In this document: positions 26,037 to 37,496 of the stretch, piece after piece
How the letters are laid out: each line of letters starts with the position of its first letter
Position numbering within the stretch: position 1 is the stretch's first letter
Assembly: GCA_039621445.1 (NCBI GenBank)
Contig: CP154954.1
Location: forward strand, 16,262,140 to 16,326,139
From: Euglena gracilis
Lineage: Eukaryota > Euglenida > Euglenophyceae > Euglenales
DNA: 64,000 nt
Direction of reading: 5' to 3'
The notes under the pieces: generated by a model
What the model saw: only the letters and a program-made list of their open reading frames with translations
Databases searched by the model: none
Told to the model about the DNA's origin: nothing
Made by a program: the position numbers and the translations under genes

Positions 26037-29009
26037 TTTGGTCTCTTGGTCCTTCGTGTCCTGTTCGGTCCGGACCCAGAAAATTTTCTTGAAATTTCTT
26101 TGGCTTTTCCGGGCCCCCGGCGCCTTCGGGCCGGGGTCGGAGGGGGGTCGGATCCCCAAAACCTACCCCCCCCCCCCACCGGGGGGTGGGTCGGATCGTG
26201 TGCTATGGGGTGTCCTGCCCTAGCACCCCCCCCCCCCGTGGGGTAGGCACCCGACTAAGTAACGCCTAGATTTGGAACATTGCCAACGCCGGGGAGGGGC
26301 GGCCATCCCCCGAGGGATCCAATCCACCCCCAAAATGATCCATCACTATTTTCGCCCTATTTTTGATCCTTCCGACCCCCGTTGATTCTCGGATGGGCCC
26401 TTGGACCGCCCTCAGGAAACTGAATCTTAGGACATCTTAAAACGGCCTTCCAAACCCCTGAGAAAGTCCTTTACAAACCTTTAATATTTATTTTTTTTGG
26501 TTAGTGGGATTTGGGCAGTAAAATGGGTGGTGGGAAAAAGTTGGCATGTTTTCTTAAAAAAAATGTTCGGGAAACATTTGGGACTCTCTCTATGAATTCC
26601 AACCAAAATTGAATTGGTTCTGAAGCCCCCAAATTTGTAACTTAAACAAAAACGAAAAACTATAAAAAGATCTCTGCCGATGAGATGATGAGATGCTCGA
26701 CCTCTGCAGTGTCCAAGTGGTGTTCTTTTCTGCAGCCGCACCGCCAGACCAAAAAGACGCACCGCCGGCTTTCTGGTCCGCACCGAAATGTCCACACCGG
26801 AAGGTGAAGACCATTTGGTGAGGCAGTCACCAGAAACAGACACATTACAAATTACAGGCACTTTACCCAAATTTTTGTCACCCGTAATTGTTGTCCGCCT
26901 TGTGAGGCCAGGGACGCCTGACCTGTTTCTCCTTTTTGGAGCATGCAATGCTTCCAGCTCAATGATAAAATTGCACAAACGTTAGCACGTATTGACTCTT
27001 GCTCTCAGAAAATCTGGGGACTTCTAGGCCCCAAGCAACCCTTTCAGCCCCAAGCAGTCCTGCGCAGGAGGCAGGGGGCTGAGGGCTGCGAAGTGCCTGC
27101 AAGGCAGGAACCCCGCACCGCTTGAACCAAACTAGGGGTTACTGGGCTTTGGCTGCGGAGGACACACTCAGAGAGTTGGGCAGGGAGGTGCTTGAGCAGG
27201 TTGTTGGGGAGGGGGGTTTCGCACAGGGGTGCTGGCAATGTGCACTGGCCAAAGAATCCGGAAGCCACTGGATGTATGTGTGCTGTGTCTTTTGCTGTCA
27301 CAATAAAGCTGGACAAGAAATGCGCGGCGGCACATTAGTGCTTCGTGTGCCGCACATCGTTGCCAGGAGGCTGAATTTGACCAACCCCGGGTGGGGAAGG
27401 GGGTATCGGAGTTCCGGGTGTGTTTCCATGCAGGCGATACCCCCAGGGGTCATACCTACCTCAGAAATCTGCCCAGAACAGGTCCCTTTGGGGACCCCAG
27501 AAGGGTTTGCACCTTTGCACCGGTGGTGGGGGTCAATCCCCACCACCCATGGGGTTTCGGGCATTCCCAAACTGCCTCCCCCCCCCCAGGGGGCTTGGAC
27601 TCATCTCGCGGGGGAGTGAAAAAAATTTTCGATCGAAAAGGCACTCAAACCCCCACTTTTCATCATTTCGACTTTTTCTTGAAAATAATCTTTTAGGGTC
27701 ATTTTTCCGGGTTTGTCTCAGAAAGAAAATTTCGAAACCCCAATCGCCCAACAATGTCGGCCAATTTCTTAAAGTAAGTACCAGTACTTTGCATCGGAAA
27801 CTTTCGGCTCAACCCATACCCAGGCCCTCCAGCACGAGAGCCACTCTTGTGCATGAAAAGACACAGAGGGCAAAACGTCCAAAATGACGAAAGCCATTTA
27901 TTTATACCACATCATCATACCATGGACCCGGAAGTATTTCCCTTGAACCTGGGATTCTGGGTCTGAGTTGCAGGAGACAGCTCCGCATTTGTGCAGAAAA
28001 AAAATGCGCGGATCATCATGTTCGGGTTGCGCAAGCCAGTGGGGTGAACCAACCCCAGACAGAAAAAACATCACACATGGGGGGGGTCCGAGTCTGGAAG
28101 TGAAGCCGTCACCCCAAAACAAAAGATCAGTCAGCCACCTCCCTCTCTGGGTGGTCTCGGTGTGAAGGAAAACAGCAAAACTCTGGGGTGGAGCCAGGCG
28201 GACCGCCGAGCCAAGCCTCAGCAGGTAGCCTTGGACGACACGGCAGAAGGGGCAAACAGACAGGACGGAAAGGCTTGGAGAGGAGGTCGTCCAAACACCC
28301 ACACCTTGGATCCTAGTGGCGGGATGAAAACTCTATGCCCATTATGGTGCATCCGGGGAGTCCATGTGTTCCCTGTGGCCCACTTTCGAGCGAAAGCCAG
28401 GGGGATTCTTAGGATTAGGGTCACGGCCCCGGATCCCGAGAGCCTCGCCAGGGGGATTTCTTAGGATTAGGGTCACGGCCGGACTCCCGAGAGCTCCCTT
28501 TTTTTTGGAATTTGGCCCTGTTCCGGAAGAAGTTAGGCCGAAGATGGTCAGGAAAATTTAGACAAAAAAGGTCTAGCAGGCTTTCTGGGCGGCGGATCTC
28601 GCACTTCAGCTTTTTTTTTCTTTGTTGATGTGGGCAAATGCTCGCCTCGACATTTTCTTATGTAAGTCCTAAACCGGCTGACCGCACCTGGAGATATGTT
28701 TGTTACGAGTTTTGCAACACCCATCAGGAAACACAAAGGTTTCAAACCAATTTTATTATCCTAACGAGCGGTGTAATTACATCCTGAGCGACAGCTTGTG
28801 TTTCTGTCTGTCAAACAGGTTGGATGTACACGCTGGTTGTTGCGCCCAGAGGTATTGGTGTGTACGTGCCGCCTGTTCTTGCTGTGTGTTGCATCCGAGT
28901 TTTGTGCCGAGCGATGCCACCATTTTGAACTTCTAGAAAAAAAGGCAGGTGGTATGTTTCTTGTGGTAATAAAAATAATTTAGATACCTAACTTCAGATG
29001 AACCAGACA

Positions 29010-29518
29010 CGGTCAGTGTGCGCATTTGCACACACCGGCGATGTGCGCATTTGTGCACACCTTATTTGTGTTAGTGGTCAATGTACGCATGTGCGCGCAT
29101 CGACCACTTTGCCTTTCTTGTGTGAATGGTTGGTGTGCACAAATGCGCACATCGACCATTCACAAAAATACAAGTGGTCGATGTGCGCAAATACGCACAC
29201 AGACCACTCACACAATTGCACAGGTGGCCGGTGTACACGAATGTGCAAATCGACCCTCATTCTGCATATTTATGTCACGCGAAGGTTCCGTTCGACACAT
29301 GCACATTTCGGTGCCTTATAAGTGGAAGTGTTCTGAAAAGGTTCTGTCATGCCATGATCATTGTCTAAGAAAAGTTGGGGCAAGGTTTTTGAATGGCTAC
29401 CAGTTCCAATGTGCGACAGAGAACGGTGGCTTGTAAATGTGTCTTTGTTTTGACCTCCGTATTTGGCTGTCTCTTCGCCCTAAACGGTTGGCATGCGCAC
29501 TTGCGCACACCAACCATT
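29010..29518. repeat. Array of 36-bp hairpins, copy 2
   Basis: Counterpart of 13,506-14,014 with a few substitutions in stems (for example GCGCGCATCGACC at 29,093-29,105). Confidence 0.85.
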
Positions 29519-29586
29519 GTGGAGGCAAAACTTTTGCAACTTGCGTGGTGAAGAAATTCTGGTTTCAGGTAATAAGGAATGTTCAG

Positions 29587-31253
29587 TTGAACAAGCTCTA
29601 TGACAGGAGAAAACTGGTCCATCTGCAGGTTTGTTTGTGTTGTCTCCAACCCACACAGCCCATCGTGTTCACGCCATCCGTTTGGAAGGTGCGTGGGAGG
29701 AACTGATGAATTGGAACCCCCGTGACTTTTGGACACTTTTCTTCAAAAACAACGAGTTCCAGAATTTCAAAATTGCACATGTGTAATCTTCCGGTTATTT
29801 CGGCAAGTATCATTTTTCTGTTTTCACCACGATGATGTCTCTCTTTTTTTTTCCATCAGAAAACAGGAATCACGCCAGTTTTTGTGCATAATATCTGTGT
29901 GTTGAGTTCCAGTACTTTCTCACACCCCATTAATCCGCAAAAATTCAATGTTCTCTGTCTCCAAAACAGTGGGATTTGTGGCCACATTTATGATGCTGCA
30001 ATTTTCCATTGTTTCCGTGGAGCTGCAGCATGTCTGCCCCACCCCCCGTCTGCTGTCCCAGTTGTGGTGGATAACACGACCACCCCCGTGGCTCTGAAGG
30101 GTTGATGACAGCCTTGTGGCTGCTGAAGCGCCACCACCTGTCCTCAGTTGGGCATCTGTTTCGGCAAGCTGGTAACCTGTAGGGAATGATTATCACGAGT
30201 GAAGAGTGAAACATATCTCTTTTTTTGAAAACTCGAGCTTTACACTTGGCTACTTGAGCCTCCCTGTCTGGTTGACTCTGCAGAGGCTCCTTCAGATAAC
30301 CTGGAAGGCAGGTTGCATTTTTGTTTTGCAGGTACACAGGGTTCGCACCCCCCCCACCAGGGTGGGCTCGTACTCCAAATTTGGGCAGTGAAAATCCTAG
30401 TGGACCACCCGGGGGGGGGGGGGGATTCTGCCAGCAGGCCAGAAAGTGGATCATTTTTTCCAGTGACCAGTTTTTTTGAATCCCCAAAACCCGCCAAAAA
30501 CACCCATTTTTGGTCATTTCTGGGATTTCTTTTGTGGGACAAAGTCAGCTAAAACACACATAGAAAACCACGTTTCCACCACGGCACGCAACGCTGAAGG
30601 AAAATATTTTATTGTCGGGGGGACCCCCCAGACCACCGGCACGATCATGTGCACCTGCGCACGTAGGGACACCCCACCTTCACGCGCACACTTGCGCACA
30701 ATTTGAACCCACAATCGCACGCATATGCAGACGCTTGGAGGGTAAGTTTGGGCGGCGTGTGAATCAGCGCTGGGGCACCCAGAACGGTCGGCGACACTCG
30801 CCACTAACCCCCAGTGGCTGCAGGACCACGAGTCGGCCGCCGAAAAACTACGGAACACACAGCAGGTGACAGGAACACACCCCCTTCGCCGCCCGTGTTG
30901 GAAATCCCGAGCCAGATGGACCCACACCCAGCACCGAACCGCGCGAACCTGCGCCTGTGGACACACACACTTCGTGCCCACTTGAGCACGACTGAGGGCA
31001 GGTTGAGGGACCCTGTGACCCGGGCTGAAAACCCAGGCAGAGACGTGATGCTTCACGCAAGTGTCGTGCGTATGTCCGCACGTTAGTCACCCCCCAGCTC
31101 TTCGTCTGCGCGGCCCTATTTTGAAGCCCCTGCCAGCAAGCACGTCGCAGGGAGGCAGCCACTGTCCAGGCACAGCACCGGGCGGGTGAGGCCTTGAAGG
31201 TGGTCATGGAAGAGGGGTCTTTGGTGGCCGGGGTCGCGCGCATGTGCGCCTAA
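29587..31253 (+). CDS. Candidate intron-rich gene, copy 2 (partial model)
   Basis: Counterpart of 14,083-15,614. Exon-like pieces are at 29,587-29,628, 30,815-30,865 and 31,137-31,253. The splice-like borders and the stop codon are unchanged. One Ala in the last piece becomes Gly (GCT to GGT). About 145 bp not found in copy 1 lie in the presumed intron at 30,358-30,500, bounded by CACC-type words and containing a 12-G run. Confidence 0.3.
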
Positions 31254-31282
31254 TTGGGGGTCTTTGAGGAAAGAATCACATG

Positions 31283-32109
31283 TCTGAAAATGTGATGAAC
31301 GGGGGGTTAAACCTCATTGAGCAACACGGTAGAAACCTCCCACACTATTGGTTCTGAAACGCACCTCAAAACGCCCTGATTTATTGCGATAGCTGACATT
31401 GGTACGGCAGTCGCAAGGAGGGGGGCGGCGCGTATGACCAACCTGGGGTTGAAGGAACCAAGTCGGTGGCAGGGGGGGGTACATGGACAAGGCCTCGTTT
31501 TTTGAATTTGGGTCCAGGGTGCCTTCTTTTTGGGCAAGTCCGATTTCGACTGGTGTTCATGTTGTGTGCAATCCAGAAACCGGGTCTGTGGAGGGGGGGT
31601 ATCTCAAAAACAGACCAAACCTGCAACCCCCGACCAGACCGAAAGTTTTTGGTCTCCCAAAACAGTCAAAAGTGCCATTTTGGGCACTTTCTGGGCAAAA
31701 ATTTGTCAAAAAATCAGGGGGTATTGATTTCGGAGACCTTCGGGGAAATTGCAGGAAAATTGCAGAAATTGCAGAAAAAATTGCGGAAAAAATGCAGTTT
31801 TGGGAATGAGTAAACCCCCCACTTCTAATTAATAATTAGTAAACCTATCCTATAACCCCCCCACGTATACCCCCCCCCTGGGCCCGACCACCAAAGCGTG
31901 ACTATAATCTCTAATAATAATAATAATTAATATACATATCCCCCCCCTAGAGGGAAAAGTGGCTAAGACTTAGGCGGCGTAAATTGCCCATGAAAAAATT
32001 GACTGAAGTGGCACCCGGAACAGTAGAAAAATGCTCCAAAAAACAGCCAAAATTTTCGAGTTGTGCATCAGGACAGAAATTTTTCAGCGTTATTGCGTAT
32101 GTAACAGAC
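31283..32109. other. Spacer right of the duplication; no gene
   Basis: Single-copy sequence begins here. It has short G-runs, a stretch of GCAGAAATTGCAGAAAAAATTGCGG words related to repeat family A (about 31,745-31,800), C-runs, and an AT-rich patch with (AAT)n at 31,909-31,935. No convincing coding frame was found. Confidence 0.55.
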
Positions 32110-33649
32110 GAAGCGGAAAACCGCTTCGATAATTTCTGAAATTCATTTTTAGTAGATTCACAGGTAAATACGACGCAGCAAAAAGGTTGCAGAAAACCTA
32201 CCACAATCGACACACAACGAATGATGTCATCTGTCAAGCAGACACACAGAGACAGAAAAAGAATATATACATAGCAAATACCTGCGAGCAACTAACGAAT
32301 CAGTATAACAAGGAAATTTAAGTAAAATGCCGAATGAAGCGGAATACCGCTTCATCGACACCCAGAGTCGTGATATTACATTAAGTGCAACTGAATCAGA
32401 GGTAACAGGAATACATGTACAATTATGCTGTACAGGATAAAAAGGAGGAGAGACCACGTTGCACCTTTGTGATCAACTCGACCTGACACCGACGTTGGCC
32501 ACCGTCGGTGTCGGTTGTTCCTGTGGGCTGCCGGGGCCGCAAGCGGCGGAAGCAGGCACCTGGCAGCCCCGTGGCTCCCCGCCTTGCATTGCCAGAGACA
32601 GACTGGTTTTAGGCCTAAACAGAATGAAAAACTAACATTTGAGGTTTGTGGTGCACTTGGCGGTTTGGTGGTTGTGTAGTGCGCGGAACAAATGCGTAGG
32701 TCCATGAGAAGCAGATAATGAATACAACGCAAGCGGTTTTCCGCTTCCTTTGCACGTAATGGACACAATTTCACAAAAAGGGGAGAGGCTGGACCGGGTC
32801 CAATTCACTTCCCCGTACCCCTGAACGGTGCCCAGCCGTCAGGGGTTCGGTTACGGCTTTTGCTGGACCAGGCAGGCGAGCGTACAGTCCAGGCTCCCCG
32901 TTCATCGCAGTACATACACGTTACGTAGTGTACGATGAACCTTGCGCATTGCACTTTGTGGTTCAGTCAAACGTTAAACGGTTAACAACATCGCGCATCG
33001 CATTGCAATGCGGACGAACGCACTCAGAATACAACGACAGAATGAACATGAAGCGGTTTTCCGCTTCTTTTTAATAAGATGAGCAATATGCTTAATGTCC
33101 ATCGCAAAGTGAGGTACATAACTGTTTACCGGTTGCGTGTACCATGAACAGGACACCAATCGTCATCTTAGCATCCAAATTGAAGAACTAAGTTACAGTG
33201 GTGTACCGAAGTCAAGATTGGTCCACTGCAACTCGTTGTGCACGTATCTCCGCCTGTGCTACGACACTTGCGCTGAGTTCATCGAGTCCATGAGAAGTCC
33301 TCTGCAAACATGACCTTGGCGGAGTTTTTATTATCAAAGTCAGGATGGAAGACAGTTTTATATGTCCAACAGATGAAAATGAAGCGGAAAACCGCTTCAC
33401 CTACGCCTGAAATCGCGATGCCGTCTGTTCATACCGAGTGATGTGACCACAAAGTACTACATTGTCCAGACCCCATGCATTCAGGTAGTTTAACTGAATG
33501 TGCTCTTCGGGCTGCCGCTGGCAATGGCCAGCAAAGGCCGTATGTGGCGGGGACTGCCCACCCCTCCCACGTACTGTCTGTGGTTCCCTACCAGTGACAG
33601 CCTCCTTTTTTGCTTTTACTGGAGGCAGCGGGAATCCACTTCATACGTG

Positions 33650-33927
33650 TGGGTAGCGACTGTGATCACCCAGGCAGTCGGGTTCATCAGTGCAGATTGG
33701 ACTCAATTTGCTGGACGATGTTTACTTTCTGGTGCAGTGCTAAGTCACATTGGTATGGACAGCTGAAGAAAGACGTGAGGTCAGTGTATATACCGAGATC
33801 AAGATACTACATACGCCTGTGATGTTGTGATTAGTTGGTTAGTCCGCAGGGCAGGGTAGTGACTGTGATCACGGCAGGCAGTCAAGCAAATGTGGGTAGT
33901 GACTGTGATCACCCAGGCGGTTGTACC
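33650..33927. repeat. Three-copy GTGACTGTGATCAC repeat
   Basis: The phrase GGTAGTGACTGTGATCAC, followed by CCAGGC or GGCAGGC, occurs at about 33,651 (with one C), 33,856 and 33,895. The core TGATCA is a perfect dyad. The stretch upstream of the first large gene (32.1-34.4 kb) otherwise shows hairpins only and no clear exon. Confidence 0.7.
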
Positions 33928-34395
33928 AAAAAAACATGCATTAATTTAAAATGAGACAGAATAGGAAGCGTTTTTCCGCTTCCTGAAAAAATGGAAGAAA
34001 AAATACGTAAATCCAACCCTACGTTTCTGAATCGCGAGGTTTCTAACCGACGTAAAATGGCAGTTGTACCACCAACCACATCAATTCACCATAAGTTCCT
34101 AGGTACTCGTGTTTTGGGAAGGATTTTACCTGACATCGCGCTCTGGATGCGCCCATTTTGAGAGACCAACGTCCTGTTGCACCCCCCGTTTCAAAATCAG
34201 AATACCAAACAGCACCCCAAAAACAGCACTACCGTCCAAATGAAGCGGAAAACCGCTTCATAAATGAAACTATAAGCTATTTAACAAACAGTTCTGAGTT
34301 TAATGTGTTATAAACACCAGATTGCCAAGAGGAAGCGGTTATCCGCTTCCTTTTCTGTCAGTATATCCGTATCTGCCCATTGAAACAGAGAACAC

Positions 34396-37135
34396 ATGCC
34401 CGCTGTTGCATCGCCTGTCCAATTGGTCCTGAACATTCGGGGCCTTCGCGCCTATTTGCAACATGGCAGGCCTCGTTCGGGATGGGGCCTATTTTACGAT
34501 GCTTGCGTAGCTCGTCAAGTAGGTGCCCAAGCAATTGTTTCACTGTGCTGCATGGTGCGGCTGAATCGACGTTCACGTCGCACAGTGGAAGCGGTGCGGG
34601 AGGCCTACATGCGGTCTTCGTCTCACCGTCCACGTTGGCTGGGACAGCTCGCCACTGGGGCGTATGCTGTGTGGCGTACGCTGCATCGACATCGACATCG
34701 ACATCGGCATCGACAGGCACAACCCCTTGCAGACCCCAGTACAGTGGCCGAGAACAATCCCAGCATGCGGGCACTGCAGCAGCTTCCGAGGGCAATGCGG
34801 AGAACTCTACGGCACACTGGCATGGTGGGTTGTACGGAGGTGCCGGTTGCAGCCCGGGCAGCAGTGGCGGAGCGGGACATCCTGGCCTCCCTGGGGAACC
34901 ACCAGGTTGTCCTCTGGCTGGACAACTTCTGCTGGCTATGCTGGGGAACGGACCCGGCCACCCCAAACCTGAGCCAGAACCTCACTGCTTTTGGAACAGT
35001 GCAGGGTATAAATCATACTGATGTGTGCATGATTCAATGAATCACTGGTTGGATCCTGAAGCAGTTAAGAATTAAACGACTTTCGGTGAATGGTAATGAA
35101 GCGGAAAACCGCTTCATTAGTACTCAATATGTTTGCATGGTTGTTTGTGGTTCAACTGTAACAAGTAAATGATTCAGAAGCATGGTAACACCCGTACTTT
35201 GCACTGATGACGCTTTCTGCAGCTGGAGAACCTGTTGCACCGACAGGGGACGAGGACACGTTCCTTGACCTTCCCGGTGTCTCCAGGACACCCAGAGCTG
35301 AGCGACCTGATTGGCAACTTGGAGGTGGTGGCGTCCTCCTGTTGTACCGCATCGTTGCTGCTGCACCAAGCCGTGGGTCGCATACGACGGATGCAGCTGA
35401 CGGAGACAAGTATCAGGGTGCCGCTGGATGTGGCGCGGACCGACATGCGGTCACTGCAGTGGCGTCCGCTGTCGCTGACCGAGCAGGTGGTGTTAGCCAA
35501 CCTGGACCTGCTGCTGGTGCTGCAGACGGCGAAGTCACTGCAGCACCTCACTCGTCGCCAAACGCCTCTCCTGGTGGATGAGAACATCCACTACCGGTGT
35601 ATGCGGCTGCTGTACTCTGCATCGGCATCGCGGTACTACGTGTCCCGCTATCTGGCCGAGGTCCCCCTGTTGTACGGCATCTGGCACGCGTACAAACACA
35701 CGGTGATCGTCGTGTACCGGGCGTTCTTCCCGGTGCTGGCCCACCTGGAGGTGTCCCCTGGTGACCACCACTTGACGTGCAGCCTGCGGAGCCACCGGAA
35801 AGTGCTGTACATGGAGAAGCTGTTTGCCAGCCTTCTGTTGTCCCGCGAGTCGGTCATGTCCCACTCTGAGTCGCGCATAGCACCAGGGAAGCGGTTTTCC
35901 GCTTGCTTGACGTTCACTGATGCAATTTCATGATGTATGTGACATGCTATCTGCGATTCAGTAGTCAACTGGCAACCAGAATGGGAGATTGGAGTCGCTC
36001 TGGGAGTACACGAGCTGAACAACAGCAGCAACTCCGGTCCTACCCGTACCAGCTGCTGCAACGGCTGTGGAACATCCTGGTCTTATATGCCCCGGCCTTG
36101 CTGCACCTGGGACATGAGGTCCGACAGTGTACCTGGAGAGGTAGACCCGAGGACGAGGTGAAGGGCACCACCGCTCGGCTGGTGCTGCAGAAGTGCCTCC
36201 TGCTGATGTTGCACCTGGAGCGCCTGATGAGTCCCGGAAGGCCGCCCTCGGAGTACCAGCGGACCATCTCCCTGGCCCTGCTGGGGTGGCAGGACTGGAT
36301 GTCCCGGCTGCCGGGCTGCGTGTTCGTGGAGGAGGCTGGTGAGGCCATGCTGTCGAGGTTGTCCTCTGCCTGCAAGCGGAATCCCCACGTGACCAGCTTC
36401 GAGGGTACGCTGCAGCTGTTCGTGAACCTCGGCGAGCCCTCCGGCAAAACTCACCACAGCCGTGGCAGCCTCCGGAAGCAGCTCGTGCAGGAGATGGCAC
36501 GTCGTGTTCGTGGCCTGCTTGGCAGCCCTGGTGACCGTCCATTTCCGAAGCGGGTGGACAGCACAACCGTGCGGTGGCTGGTGGACCCAGAGACCTACCC
36601 CACCTGGATGGCACCGGAACCTCCACCAACGCGGATGACCACTGAGCAGCTGCTGCCCGTCCTGCGACACTCCGTGCAGACGCTGGTCCGAGGACAGCGC
36701 CTCGCTGCAGACGTGGAGGAGTGGCTCAGGACCAACGTGGGCACTGTTGATCCAGATATTCTGCAAGAAAGAGAAGAGGCGGTGTACCCCTTCCTCGCGC
36801 GCAGAAGAAGCAGGGCTGCCACAGCGGAACATCCTCTTCAGCATCCAGATGAAGCGGAAAACCGCTTGCACGACACGGATGAAGCGGATACCTGCTTCGA
36901 TGTCAACTCAGCTGAGATGGAGGTGGCAGAGGCCTCGATCGTGGTGGGTGACCAGGAGGAAGGCAGCAGTCTGTACGAGCCACCGGAGTCCCTCTACGAG
37001 CCGCCCGGTGACTTATCGGACGGCTACGTGTCCGTGGGGGCCTCCGACGGATTGGACTGGCTGGGCTCACTGCAAGGCAGTGATATATCCGATGCTTCGT
37101 CGGACGTATCCGTAGCAGTGGTGTGTAAATGCTGA
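34396..37135 (+). CDS. Large multi-exon gene, conserved-looking protein of unknown function
   Basis: Three exon blocks, plus strand. Block 1 (34,396 to about 35,021) contains VVLWLDNFCWLCWGTDP. Block 2 starts after TTTCTGCAG at 35,223 and runs to about 35,885; it contains EVPLLYGIWHAYKHTVIVVY. Block 3 (about 35,955-37,135) contains LLGWQDWMSRLPGCVFVEEA and a long acidic tail with SLYEPPESLYEPPGD, ending TGA. High Leu/Trp content, consistent third-position G/C and long uninterrupted frames argue for real coding. I do not recognise the family, and the block 1/2 and 2/3 junctions are unsolved (block 1 may use a GT at 35,022). The start at 34,396 is simply the first ATG of the frame. Two hairpin repeats lie in frame in block 3. 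A hairpin-bearing intron separates blocks 1 and 2, and the next gene starts about 360 bp downstream on the same strand. Confidence 0.6.
36851..36898 (+). repeat. Two inverted repeats inside coding sequence
   Basis: 36,851-36,868 (GAAGCGGAAAACCGCTTG) and 36,881-36,898 (GAAGCGGATACCTGCTTC) sit 12 bp apart in the long third exon block. They are read in the same frame as DEAENRL and DEADTCF. The second copy has arm mismatches. Neither breaks the frame, which suggests tolerated or domesticated insertion in a low-constraint acidic region. Confidence 0.85.
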
Positions 37136-37496
37136 TTGCTGTTTGTGGGAGATTTCTGTTGTATATACGGTATTTGGGACACGTTGGGTTCACACGCTGG
37201 CTATTACTAACTAATACATAGGCAAATATGAGCATACCGGACCATGACCACTACAGACAACAAGAAAAGGGATGCCTTTTTTAAACATGGTGCTGTTTGG
37301 TCCAGGTTGGCAGTGTAAAATGGAGAGTGTTTTGAAAACAACAAGCAAAATCAAAAAAATAACCAATTTCGTTGGGTTTTATAAGTTCTTTTTTGGGAAA
37401 TAAATGATGCAAATCCATTCAACTCAGCTTTATTTTCCACAGATTGGATGATTATGTACATATTTTTCGATTTTTTTTCTTCACAGACCAGTACAC

